Below, one piece after another: positions 34,705-46,101 of a stretch of 64,000 bases of DNA. The translations under genes were made by a program, and so were the position numbers. Every line of letters begins with the position of its first letter. Within the stretch, counting starts at the first letter, position 1. The DNA lies in contig CM070566.1 of assembly GCA_036346405.1 (NCBI GenBank), positions 52,753,231 through 52,817,230 on the forward strand, written 5' to 3'. The DNA is from Phyllostachys edulis. Taxonomy: Eukaryota > Streptophyta > Magnoliopsida > Poales > Poaceae. Under the pieces are notes generated by a model, which saw only the letters and a list, made by a program, of their open reading frames with translations, searched no databases and was not told the origin of the DNA.

Positions 34705-34858
34705 GACAGCTAGCGCAACGACTTAAGCAGTCAAAAGTAAAGGAGAAACTGTGGTGAGCAGAGCACTGATTACACCCAAACATAATGGCGTAAGTTACTG
34801 GATTCCCGATGCCTCTCATGCCCGATTTGCTTGCTCAGACGTCACAGGTTGAGGCTGG
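34705..34858. other. Junction segment before module S1
   Basis: Sequence between the MITE's TTA and the first base matching module S1. It carries miR2118-like site 7. Confidence 0.5.
34803..34824 (-). promoter_or_regulatory. miR2118-complementary site 7
   Basis: Plus strand TTCCCGATGCCTCTCATGCC then CG. Four mismatches to the consensus. It lies just outside the region shared with other S1 copies. Confidence 0.55.
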
Positions 34859-36033
34859 AAGCTCGTCTCTTCTATACATGGGGCACGAGATGGTGCATGT
34901 CCCAGCATATAAGAATAAGATGCGTGATCTGTCCATCTCTTACATTTACATTTGCGTTAAAAATCAAGACTCCCTCTAGTACCATATAGTACTCCATGTG
35001 AGTATATATGCATGCTACTAGTTAGCTGTAACTATAGCACATGCAATTGTGTACTCATATATTTCGATTGGCATTCATGCATTTAGAGATAGAGAATGCT
35101 ACAACAATCCCAATAGTACATTACTTGCGCGGATCTAGTTCTAGAGCAACCTAGACTTTAGCCCTATGCATATGACCTAAACTCCGTAGAGAAATTGCCA
35201 AAAAAAACATGAGACACTAGGCTCAGCTAAGGAATGAGCTAGTCCAGCCGGATCCCGTCGCGGCCGTTCTTGTTCTGGTTATACTACATAGATGGATGGA
35301 TGGATGGATTCCTTATGCCGGCCTCTCATGCCCAACGTGCTCGTTGGGGCGTCACAGCCAGGACTCATCATCTATGTTTTGTTAACCGTGTGTGGAGGAG
35401 CTGCATATATATGATGAGTACATAGATATGAAATACATGCGTGCCTAAAAAATCCAAGCAGGCCTGTATATGCCATCAGTCCTGACCGTTAGATTTCAAT
35501 CGTACGCCCTGCATACCAGAGAAGCAAACGTCATACAACACTGGAAATTTTCTTTCCTCTTGTATAGCTAAAGGAGACGAACGAAGTTAGCTCCAAATCG
35601 AGAATGTAATTACTATAAGGGACATAATTGTTCGTGCAATTGCGTGGCTAGATATTGTCAATATTTAATTTGTTATACAACTCTGCCTACAGAGAATATA
35701 GTTGTATTTGTTATATAACTGTAATAGTTATAATATCTTTATATGATTAATCGGTACTGCTGTAATCTGACCTACGGAAATAAGTGATGTAAATTATTAT
35801 CTTTTTCTTTCGATTAATGAGATTGATTTCTAGGATTTTGTCTGTTTTGCGAATTAGTGTGGGAATTTCTAGCCCTTATAGCCATTTGGTCCACGCAATC
35901 GTGATGTGCAATGTGCTATATGGTATATATAATGTATAAAAGTTTTGTTTGCACAATTCCAAATGTTGAAATTCCTATTTCAGCAACAAACACATTTATA
36001 TTTAATTTCATATCCAGTTAGCCTAATTTATTT
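34859..36033 (-). repeat. Module S1, inverted copy
   Basis: Reverse complement of 41460-42995 and of 8467-9976. It includes the GGATGGATGGAT stretch next to site 8 and ends at CATATCCAGTTAGCC. Together with 36034-36697 it forms the left arm of a second palindrome whose right arm is 40826-42995. Confidence 0.88.
35309..35333 (-). promoter_or_regulatory. miR2118-complementary site 8 with a short insertion
   Basis: Plus strand TTCCTTATGCCGGCCTCTCA: extra bases split ATGCCTC near the expected cleavage position. The equivalent sites at 9142 and 42143 lack the insertion. This copy is probably not cleavable. Confidence 0.5.
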
Positions 36034-36697
36034 TGAAAATCTCTACCCCTATTTCAAAAAAAAAAAAGGATTAGGAGGCGCTAACAAATTTACACAGTCT
36101 TAGCCTTTGAATTATAGGCAGTGCTATTTATTTCTTTTTTCTTAAATTAATATATCTCTAAGCCAACTATCAAACCTAATAATTTAAAATTACTGTCCAC
36201 CAAATTAAGAGATAGATTTTTTTTCTCTTTTTATAATTATTTCAAATCTTTATATTTCTAAGTCAACTATCAAATCTAAGCATTAAAAGTAGGGTCCACC
36301 AAATTAAGGGTGAGGTGTTTTCTTTTTCATGAGAATTTCTAGCATATTTCTCTTTTTTCGTCAGCTTCATGTACAGTCGCATCTGTATTAGAACCTTTTT
36401 GCATACCAATTATTAACTAATTATAAAGTATAGCTTTTTCTTTACCAGCTGTAGTTTAGCTGTTAGAACTTCTGATATTAACCAAGGCATTGTTATGTAC
36501 ATCTGACAGTGAAATTATGTAGAATTTTCCTTTTTTTAATTTGTCATCCATAAGTTGATTTTGAATACGAACTTTTATATAATTGTAGACAACTTCGAGG
36601 AGTACATCTACAATTAAGGTTTAATACATTCCATTGTTGGTATTCTATATTTCTGTATATACTTTTACAAAAAAAAATGGTATTAGATGGAGCACGT
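36034..36697 (-). repeat. Module S2, inverted copy
   Basis: Reverse complement of 40826-41459. Shared landmarks include AGGATTAGGAGGC, CATCTGACAGTGAAATTATG and ATTCCATTGTTGGTATTC. AT-rich and non-coding. Module S2 is absent from the left block. Confidence 0.85.
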
Positions 36698-37376
36698 ACG
36701 CAAGCTAATTTGTTGATTCTGTTAAACATTGGTGAATATTTAGGGGACCACAAAATTAAGGAAAAACATATAAGTATCTTGAATATTGAACAGAAAACAA
36801 AGATCCAATTGAGAACCGCACCAAATATTTGATGAAGAAAAAAATAATAAAGTGTAGATCAAGAGAAACTCCGATATGTTGAATTCATGGCCTTAAATTG
36901 TATAGTACATTTGTTGTCTATGCGTTAAATTGGAGTTTAAAAACAAATCAAAGCTAAAAAATTGGAGACAAATTAAGTGAAGAGACTACTAACCTATAAA
37001 CATACCAAGCTGTATTAGCTTTGGATTAAAGTCATGCTAACAACAAAAATCATTAATTACTTTCTTCGATGATGCTAACAACTTTTGCACATGTAAGACC
37101 AGCTTCATTTGTAATACAAAGCTCTATTTGCATCTTGACTCTCTATGCATACAGACGTGGATGAAGACTAACTTTGAAAAGACTAATTGGTCATGACTTG
37201 ATCGACAGACGCTGATAATGCTTTGCTTGCCGGAGGAGCAGGACAAATTGGAAAATAAATTACATGATCATTGCAATAATCAAATTGGTATTAGAACCCA
37301 GGACAAATCGGAGGAGGCCAGGAGGGTGAGGAGAAGCATGGGCAACAGCGTTGCTTTCCTAGGATGATTCAAGGAT

Positions 37377-37399
37377 CTCTCTCTCTCTCTCTCTCTCTT
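37377..37399. repeat. (CT)n microsatellite, short allele
   Basis: About 11-12 CT units, orthologous to the longer run at 10861. Confidence 0.93.
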
Positions 37400-37739
37400 A
37401 TTTTCTAAGTTGCATTAGTTTTATTCACTCAGTTGATCACAAATCTGATATAATTGATAAGGTTATGTCTCCTACTTTGTATGGATTTTACGAACAACAA
37501 TAGTGTTGTGATCATCACTGTTATAATTAGTGTGAGTTATCTAATGGACGCGTAAGATCTTGTCTTTTTCTCATCAATTAACGTGAGAATTTCTAAGAAT
37601 TTTGATTTTTATTATTATTTAAGGATTATTACGTGAATTCTTAGCCGTAAAGGCGAAGAAGGTGCCTTTAATCTCTCACCAGTTGTATGTAGATATAGAG
37701 ATATAAAGTTGAGGATATAACTAATAGTCTTGAAGCACA

Positions 37740-37985
37740 CTGCCTTGTGGATTTTTTTTAAATAATCCTTTTTATTCTGAAATACAGTAATATATATCTG
37801 TTTTTTTTTACAGAAATAATCCTCTGTGGCTCCACTGCTGAGCAGCCAGTACGCCTTCCCAGGCCGCGGCAGTGTGCACTTGTCGCTCAACGGTGGAGCG
37901 ACAGAGGATTATTTCTGTAAAAAAAAGGTATATTACTGTATTTTGGAATAAAAAATAGATTGTTTTTTTTAAAAAAAAAATCTCA
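37740..37985. mobile_element. Palindromic foldback/MITE-like insertion, second copy
   Basis: Same position within module S3 as 11235-11475, with the same GCTCAACGGTGGAGC arm. It was therefore present before the module was duplicated. Confidence 0.6.
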
Positions 37986-38144
37986 CTCTAAGGGAGAACC
38001 GAGAACATAGTAAAAATGCACCGCAAAAACATAATATCATCTGAAAGAATTAATGCACGACGTAGAGAAACAACATGAAAACGCAGTGATTAAGCGAGAA
38101 ATGTTATAGATCACTCACAAAGCTCATTAGATGAGAAAACTAGA

Positions 38145-38166
38145 TTCCCGATGCCTCGCATGCCTA
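38145..38166 (-). promoter_or_regulatory. miR2118-complementary site 9 (best match)
   Basis: Identical to site 5: two mismatches to the miR2118 consensus complement. Confidence 0.7.
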
Positions 38167-39012
38167 CAATGCTCGTCGAGTCTTCCCGCGGTTCTCTCTG
38201 GAAGGAAGCTGCATGTGTGATGTTTCGTCTCTCGGTCTCCTGGGCTCCAAATGCACTGATCTTCCTCTTGCAGAATGACTCATTTTATGCTTCTTCACTT
38301 TTGCATATTGCCAACAACACAGCTGCCAGTTGGTGAAATCAGTCAGTTCGCTTCAAAACCTTACCTAGCTTGTCGGCTTTATGGTACGTATTCAACCTCA
38401 GTTATTATTGGAACCTGAAAGTTCAAATCATATTTTTGATTCGGTCCCGTGTGTTCCTGCTCTTTATATGGAGGAGAATAGCTCATCGTCTCGACTCTAT
38501 CTTGCACGGCACTGAGAAGGTACAGATGTGGAAGTAATTAGAAATTAATCATGCGTGTTTTACACACTAGCTCGCTATCTCAACTTGCAGTAAATGTTAG
38601 AACAACCGTATTTTCCCTTGGTCAGTAAGAAGATACCATGTTGAAAGTTTCAAGAGCACATCTTTCTTTCCTTTTCGCTATCACAAAGAGCACAGTAATT
38701 GTTGATCTTGACAGAGGATGCTACACTACATGTATACCATGCTTATTTGTTCGATACAATTTCGCTACCCTTGCGGCAAGACGGTGCATACTTATGCGCA
38801 TTTGCTAGATTAGATTTCCAAACTACACGGTGAGAAGTACTCAATCTAGTTAATCAAAAGTTCAAGACTGAGAAACTTGGACTAGTTTTTCAGTATCTCG
38901 CTAGGTTTTCTGGATCCCATGCGAACGCAGAGAACAAGGAGGGAATTGGCTGGTTCAGGTGGAATCAATGTTCCCAGAAGCAGCTCACGACGCATGTTTG
39001 CGAGGAACAAGG

Positions 39013-39034
39013 CACCCGATGCCTCTCATACCTA
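39013..39034 (-). promoter_or_regulatory. miR2118-complementary site 10
   Basis: Plus strand CACCCGATGCCTCTCATACC then TA. Four mismatches; identical in core to sites 2 and 6. Confidence 0.55.
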
Positions 39035-39375
39035 TGTACGGACTCGACAAAGCAGGTGGAAGATCGATCGAGCTCTCTAGCTCGGTTATTTATTTTAGGC
39101 TCCAAAATCGAAATGAAGTCCGGCCTCTTGACTGACTGTATTTATATACCGTGACCATTCCTCAATCGATCAGCATATGCAAGATATATATGTGTCTGTC
39201 GTGTCACCGGTCCTCGGTAGCTTTGCTAGCTATCTCCTGATCTGGAATATGATGCCTTTCTTAAATTCTACGGGACGTTTCCGAAGTAGTAGATAGTGTC
39301 ATCAGAGCTGACTGGCTTTCCTCTACATTCAGTTCAGCCGGAGTCTCTTCTCTCCACAAGGTGATGCAAAAAAAG

Positions 39376-40084
39376 TTATCTACACTTTTTATTTAATAAT
39401 TTTAATCTACAGTTTACCAAGATGCTGCTGAAAGACGATAACTCTCTAGACAGCAGGCTTACAAAAATCATAACTCTTAATCTACCCAATCAATTGACGT
39501 GATTAAGTACTCTACAGAATGTTAATGAAATCCTCTACATCTATCTAGTAGATGATATCTTCATATTATGCCCATCCAGTGCCCGAATTCACAACCGAAG
39601 ATTATGGTAGACAAACCCATCTACTAATCGAACCTTTCACGTGAAACTTGCTAATTCATCTTCTAATCCTGACTCTAATCTCTACTAAAATTGGCAAACT
39701 AAGGAGGGAAAAATCCAGATCGTTACCTAGGTGCGTTTGGTCACTTTTTTCTTCCCTTCTCCCTCCTGATCTTTGCCCCTGTCGTTGCTCTTCTTTTCTT
39801 CCTCGTTTCTTCCCTGGCTGGCGCACTGGGCGAGCGAGGCATCACAAGCGAGCGAAGATGGCAGCATAGGCGAGCGTAGATGCAGCACAGGCGAGCATTT
39901 TCCTGGGTTTTGGATCCCATTTTCCCCCACATCCCCTCTTATCACGGCAGATCCAACTCCTCCCGTACCACTCGTTCCAGGAAAACAACTCCTCTCTAAA
40001 ATTCCAAAACATTTCGTTTTCACGTATCCCTTTTATCTAATTGCGCATAGATCCTCAAGAGGGTAATTTTTCCAGAATATTACA
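39376..40084 (+). mobile_element. Partial LTR of family TGTAACACCCC (copy B, 3' part only)
   Basis: Matches the inner half of the LTR at 43788-46096 inverted, from GTTATCTACA to CAGAATATTACA. Its first 1.6 kb is missing, cut at module S3. The five bases after it, AATAC, match the target duplication of the inverted copy. Confidence 0.8.
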
Positions 40085-40825
40085 AATACTACAAAACATT
40101 AGTTCTTAAATTTGAATAAGGGGACACTTTTTTCGAGTGAAATATGTACTGGCACTTGTTGTTTCCTTAAGCAACTGGTTGGATACCCAGTCAAATCGCC
40201 TTTGAAATTTAACACTCAAACCACAGTTAAATGGAAGTAAGGTCTCGTTGTTGTATGATTTTAAGTACACTCAAAAGAAAGGATTTTGTTTAACTAAAAT
40301 TGTAAGTAGCTTCACAAATCATGAGACATCGATGGTGCCTTGTCGTTCTCTGGTGTAAGAGGGTGGGTTGGAACATGTTAAGTGACCCTCTCTCCAGGCT
40401 TACCTTTCTGATCATAAACCCTGGGCCAGTTTGAGGATTAACTAATTTGATCTTTGTTCGACTTGTTTTTACATGTTACGTCATATTCAATACACTCTGC
40501 AAGTATTTCTTAATTTCGCCGTAGCAGCAGTACTCACACTGCTCATGATTAATCCAATTTTATTTTAGAAACGTACCCCTGCTCAGCGATAATAAAACAG
40601 AGTACTGCTCACGATTAATCCTCCGTTTTACCTCTGCTCAGCAAAAATAGAAAATAATGTTGATGCGGAGACATAAGATTTATTCCTCCACACAAAGTAT
40701 TTAACAAGAGAGAATTCGATGCCGGTTTAGCTAGCCACCACCCGTGGTGCCAACCAACTGATCGCGAAAGACTCCTCGCTGAACAGTAATAAAACAGTTA
40801 CTCCCACGGCTCCGTCGTCACAGGT
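40085..40825 (+). repeat. Module F (flank of the solo LTR), left arm
   Basis: Reverse complement of about 43025-43787. Contains CCCTGGGCCAGTTTGAGGAT and several TTTACCTCTGCTCAGC-type short repeats. Non-coding. Confidence 0.85.
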
Positions 40826-41459
40826 CTATACAGAAATATAGAATACCAACAATGGAATGTATTAAACCTTAATTGTAGATGTACTCCTCGAAGTTGTCTA
40901 CAATTATATAAAAGTTCGTATTCAAAATCAACTTATGGATGACAAATTAAAAAAAGGAAAATTCTACATAATTTCACTGTCAGATGTACATAACGAATGC
41001 CTTGGTTAATATCAGAAATTCTAACAGCTAAACTACAGCTGGTAAAGAAAAAGCTATACTTTATAATTAGTTAATAATTGGTATGCAAAAAGGTTCTAAT
41101 AGAGATGCAACTGTACATGAAGCTAACGAAAAAAGAGAAATATGCTAAAAATTCTCACGAAAAAGAAAACATCTCACCCTTAATTTGGTGAACCCTAATT
41201 TTAATGCTTAGATTTGATAGTTGACTTAGAGATATAAGGATCTGAAATAATTATAAAAAGATTAAAAAAACATCTATCTCTTAATTTGGTGGACTGTAAT
41301 TTTAAAGTATTAGGTTTGATAGTTGGCTTAGAGATATATTAATTTAAGAAAAAAGAAATAAATAGCACTGCCTATAATTCAAAGGCTAAGACTGTAAATT
41401 TGTTAGTGCCTCCTAATCCTTTTTTTTCAAATAGGGGTAGAGATTTTCAAAATAAATTA
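40826..41459 (+). repeat. Module S2, copy 2
   Basis: Inverted relative to 36034-36697. Non-coding and AT-rich. Confidence 0.85.
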
Positions 41460-42142
41460 GGCTAACTGGATATGAAATCAAATATAAATGTATTTGTTGC
41501 TGAAATAGGAATTTCAACATTTGGAATTATGCAAACAAAACTTTTATACACTCTATATACCATAGCACATTGCACATCACGATTGTGTGGGCCAAATGGC
41601 TATAAGGGCTAGAAATTCCCACACTAATTCGCAAAATAGACAAAATCCTAGAAATAATCTCATTAATCGAGAGAAAAAGATAATGATTTATATCACTTAT
41701 TTCGGTGGGCCAGATTACAGCAGTATGGATTAATTAGATATAGATATTACAACTATTACAGTTACATAACAAATACAACTATATTCTCCATAGGCAGAGT
41801 TGTATAACAAATTAAATATTGATAATATCTAGTCGTGCAATTACGCGAGCAATTCTACCCCTTATAGTAATTACATCCTCGATTTGGAGCTAACTTCGTT
41901 CGTCTCCTTTAACTATACAAGAGGAAAGAAAATTTCTAGTGTTGTATGACGTTTGCTTCTCTGGTATGCAGGGCGTACGATTGAAATCTAACGGTCAAGA
42001 CTGATGGCATATACAGGCCTGCTTGGATTTTTTAGGCATGCATGTATTTCATCTATGTACTCATCATATATATGCAGCTCCTCCACACACGGTTAACAAA
42101 ACATAGATGATAGTCCTGGCTGTGACGCCCAAACGAGCACGT

Positions 42143-42164
42143 TGGGCATGAGAGGCATGAGGAA
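42143..42164 (+). promoter_or_regulatory. miR2118-complementary site 11
   Basis: Core GGGCATGAGAGGCATGAGGA. Five mismatches to the consensus used here. Confidence 0.5.
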
Positions 42165-42472
42165 TCCATCCATCCATGTAGTACAACCAGAACAAGAACG
42201 GCCGTGACGCGATCCGGCTGGACTAGCATATTCCTTAGCTGAGCCTAGTGTCTTATGTTTTTTTGGCAATTTCTCTATGGAGTTTATGTCCTATGCCTAG
42301 GGCTAAAGTCTAGGTTGCTCTGGAACTAGATCTGCGCAAGTAATGTACTATTGGGATTGTTGTAGCCTTCTCTATCTCAAAACGCTTGAATGCCAATCGA
42401 AATATATATATGAGTGCATAATTGCATGTGCTATAGTTACAGCTAACTAGTAGCATGCATATATACTCATAT

Positions 42473-42849
42473 GGGGTGTGTTTGATTGCCTGCATAGGGT
42501 TGGCTCGTATGAGTAGATACAGGTTTTTGGGTGTTTTGTTGTCTGGTTGGGTGAATGAACCTGGCTGAGTGGATGCAAGATTCTCTCTTAGGTTAGGCCC
42601 GAGGGAAACACTCGATTCGAGCTTCTCTCCTTAGCCAGACTGAGCGCATGCAGGCTGACCAACGCTCGTGAGTCCGTTCACCTTCTCCCACGTCAAATAT
42701 AGGCAACCAAACAACATCTTAGCATAGACTGACCTAATAGAAACAGACAACTAAATAACTCATCATTGCATCCACTCAACTTGGTTTGGTTCAGTTTAAT
42801 TGACACATATGGACCAAACTGGGGATATGCAGACAACCAAACACACCTA
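42473..42849. mobile_element. MITE with GGTGTGTTTG ends
   Basis: Inverted ends GGTGTGTTTGATTGCCTGCA and its counterpart TGCAGACAACCAAACACACC, about 375 bp, in a place where the other S1 copies have none. The target duplication is short and unclear (TAT possible). Tourist/Harbinger-like by end sequence, but the class is not certain. Confidence 0.7.
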
Positions 42850-43024
42850 TAAAGTACTATATGGTACTAGAGGGAGTCTTGATTTTTAACGCAAATGTAA
42901 ATGTAAGAGATGGACAGATCACGCATCTTATTCTTATATGCTGGGACATGCACCATCTCGTGCCCCATGTATAGAAGAGACGAGCTTCTAGCCTCTAGAC
43001 AACTCCGGGCAAACCAAACAGAGA

Positions 43025-43787
43025 CAAGAGACCTGTGACGACTGAGCCGTGGGAGTAACTGTTTTATTACTGCTCAGCGGGGAGTCTTTCGGGGTGAGTT
43101 GGTTGGCACCACGGGTGGTGGGTTAACTAAACCGGTCTCGAATTCTCCCTTATTAAATACGTTGTATAGGGAAATAAATCTTATGTCTCCGCATCAACGT
43201 TATTTTTAATTATTGCTGAGCAGAGGTAAAACGGAGGATTAATCGTGAGCAGTATGAGTAACTCTGTTTTATTATCGCTGAGCAGGGGTTCGTATCTAAA
43301 AAAAATTTTTGCTGAGCAGGGGTAAATCGGAGGATTGATCATGAGCAGTGTGAGTACTGCTGCTACGGCGATATTAAGAAATACTTGCAGAGTGTATTGA
43401 ATATGACGTAACATGTAAAAACAAGTCGAACAAAGATCAAATTAGTTAATCCTCAAACTGGCCCAGGGTTTATAATCAGAAAGGTAAGCCTGGAGAGAGG
43501 GTCACTTAACATGTTCCAACCAGAGAACGACAAGGCACCAGCGATGTCTCATGATTTGTGAAGCTACTTACAATTTTAGTTAAACAAAATCCTTTCTTTT
43601 GAGTGTACTTAAAATCATACAATACAAGACCTTACTTCCATTTAACTGTGGTTTGAGTGTTAAATTTCAAAGGCGATTTGACTGGGTATCCAAACAGTTG
43701 CTTAAGGAGACAACAAGTGTCAGTACATATTTCACTCGAAAAAAGTGTCCCCTTATTCAAATTTAAGAACTAATGTTTTGAAATATT
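43025..43787 (-). repeat. Module F, right arm
   Basis: Inverted copy of 40085-40825. Together with the adjoining LTR it makes an inverted repeat with arms of about 1.45 kb (39376-40825 and 43025-44510) around a 2.2-kb S2-S1 loop. Confidence 0.85.
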
Positions 43788-46096
43788 TGTAATATTCTGA
43801 AAAAAAATGACCCTCTTGAGGATCTATGCGTAATTAGACGAAAAGGGATACATGAAAACGTGATGTTTTGGAATTTTAGAAAAGAGTTGTTTTCCTGGAA
43901 TGAGTCATACGGGAGGAGTTGGATCTACCGTGATAAGAGAGGATGTGGGCAGAAAATGGGATCCAAAACCCAGGAAAACGCTACTTTGTCTTTGCATCTA
44001 CGCTGTCTATCTTGCCATCTTCGCCGTCAGGTTTGCCTCGCTTCGCCCAATGCGTCGACCAGGAAGAAACGAGGAAGAAAAGAAGAGCAACGGCAGGGGC
44101 AAAGATCGCGGGGGGGGGGGGAGGAGGGAAGAAAAAAGTGACGAAACACACCTAGGTAACGATCTGGATTTTTCCCTCCTTGGTTTGCCAATTTTAGTAG
44201 AGATTAGAGTCAGGATTAGAAGAGGAATTAGCAAGTTTCGCGTGAAAGGTTCGATTAGTAGATGGGTTTGCCTGCCATAGTCTTCAGTTGCCAATTCGGG
44301 CACTGGATGGGCATAATATGAAGATATCATCTACTATGTAGGTGTAGAGGATTTCGTTAACTTTCTGTAGAATGCTTAATCACGTTAATTGATTGGGTAG
44401 ATTAGGAGTTATGATTTTTGTAAGTATGCTGTCTGGAGAGTTGTTGTCTTTCAGTAGCATCTTGGTAAACTGTAGATTAAAATTATTAAATGAAAAATGT
44501 AGATAACTGTCCAACGATTCTAGGGAGTCGAAGAACACAAATTTTGGTTGGGTAGAATAGAAGTTATGATTTTGGGAAGACTACTGTCCAAAAACCGTTT
44601 ACTGATGGACGCAGTTGTGGAAAACTATTAAATTAACTTGGTAGATGGTAGAATTGAATTTTGGGCATAACTAGAAAGAGGTAGCTAACTTTCTGTAGAT
44701 TCCAGAAATGCTATGGTTTACAATACTTGCATGTGTAGATTAATAGATATGAAAATATTAATCCTGCTGTCTAGAAGATGACAGAACAATCTTCTGGGTT
44801 AAAAACCGGGAGGGGGGGGGTTAAATGATTTAATCAGGAATTGTCATCAACTAAGAATTTGTGGGGAATTTTTTGTAAGTTTTAGAACTGGTGTGGTTTG
44901 CCATGATAGGGTTGGGAGTCAAAAGTTATGTTGTTCTTAGTACCGGGATAGCAGGGATGGTTGTCCGGTAAAAGGGGAGTGTTGCGGATTTGGGAAACAT
45001 GTAGGAGCGATGTCGTTTAATTGTTGTTCTTGTACTGCTGTAGCCTGTTACTGAGATTTGGTGTTTACTCTAGGAGGAGTGGCGTCGGATTTGTTGTCAT
45101 CTTCTAATCAAACCATTTTTCGTAACTAGAAAAGGCAAGTACATGGTAGACAGTGTTCATTGGTTGATCATTATATTTCTTTACCACTCATTATCATTAT
45201 ATTGTTTGTAATTTTACTTTATTTAATTGCAAGCAATGTGAATGGTCATGATTTATTTCGTATTGTTGGATATGATAATGTTAGTCAATGGTAATTTTGA
45301 TGAATCTATGAATAGTTGTGCATTTATAAACATCATTGCATATGAGAAAGTGATCATGTTGATCACAACTCCACGGAAGTGGAGGAGGTCCCGGTCCTTG
45401 AGGAGGCGGGCTTGAGAGTGAACATTGTCACGAGTGTTCACTCACGCTATACCAGTATATGCGAATGAAGTGCATGCGGACATGTAGTGTAGAGATGCAT
45501 TGAAGGAAAAGCATTTGATTATTGTGTATGAGAGTAAATAAAAGAGAATTGAATAATTGAGCATGAGAATAAAGAAAAAAGAATAATTGTTATTGATGAT
45601 GATATTGTTTACTATTGATTAAGTATTGTTTATTGTTTATTATTGTACTTGCTGAGTCGTGGACTCACCCTTGCTCTATTGTTGTTTTTAAGTAATCGTT
45701 GGCGATGCTTCACTTGGGGAGGGGTAGCACTTGGAACAACTACATACACTCTAATACATGATCATTTGTCATGAGAAAATTTTACCTTATCGTAATGGTT
45801 TATTCTTTTAGGACATGATAGACATTGAATAATTCTAGATAATCGGTTGGAACTCGTTTATTCATTCAATAGTCTCTATTTGATTGATTTTGCTTAATTC
45901 TTGGGCTATTATTCTATCTTACTATCTAGAGTTTAGATAACTGTGCTTGCTGTGTTGTTATTCATATGTTACCGTGACCCGTGGCGAGTTTTTATTCATT
46001 ATGTGCTTGCTGGAATTTATTGTAATTTGTGATTTAAATTAGTAGTTAATATAGTTGAGTGACATTCTAGGCTCAGTGTTGGGCTGGGGTGTTACA
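43788..46096 (-). mobile_element. Solo LTR, family TGTAACACCCC (inverted copy)
   Basis: 2309 bp. Minus strand starts TGTAACACCCCAGCCCAACA at 46096 and ends ATATTACA at 43788. The flanks GTATT (46097-46101) and ATATT (43783-43787) match at 4 of 5. No primer site or polypurine tract. It includes a poly-G run near 44110. Short ORFs such as 43860-44141 are noise. Confidence 0.85.
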
Positions 46097-46101
46097 GTAT
46101 T

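Larger units (their letters stand above)
34697..35333 (-). ncRNA. Candidate 21-PHAS precursor region (sites 7 and 8)
   Basis: Two minus-oriented sites about 500 bp apart in non-coding DNA. A precursor would run leftward into the solo LTR. Expression is not shown. Confidence 0.3.
36698..39034 (-). ncRNA. Candidate 21-PHAS precursor region in module S3 copy 2
   Basis: Sites at 39013 and 38145 have minus orientation, 868 bp apart. The transcript would run leftward through non-coding DNA. Nearly identical to the region at 10182-12630, so small RNAs would map to both. Confidence 0.45.
36698..39375 (+). repeat. Module S3, copy 2 (uninterrupted)
   Basis: Direct copy of 10182-15040 without the hAT insertion. 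It carries the same (CT)n run, palindromic MITE (about 37740-37985) and two miR2118-like sites. Because the hAT element is absent and its 8-bp target is single here, this copy shows the ancestral state. Confidence 0.92.
41460..43012 (+). repeat. Module S1, copy 2
   Basis: Same orientation as 8467-10185 and inverted to 34859-36033. It carries site 11 and a private MITE at 42473-42849. Confidence 0.88.
42143..43012 (+). ncRNA. Candidate 21-PHAS precursor region in module S1 copy 2
   Basis: Non-coding DNA downstream of site 11, oriented opposite to the sites at 34803-39034. A MITE lies 310 bp downstream of the site. Expression is not shown. Confidence 0.35.

Noticed and set aside
32450..46096. 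A single 13.6-kb DNA transposon with TGTAACACCCC inverted ends
   Set aside because: The two ends are outer edges of two separate LTRs of one family, each with its own 5-bp flank (TGGTC/TGCTC and ATATT/GTATT). The outer flanks do not match each other.
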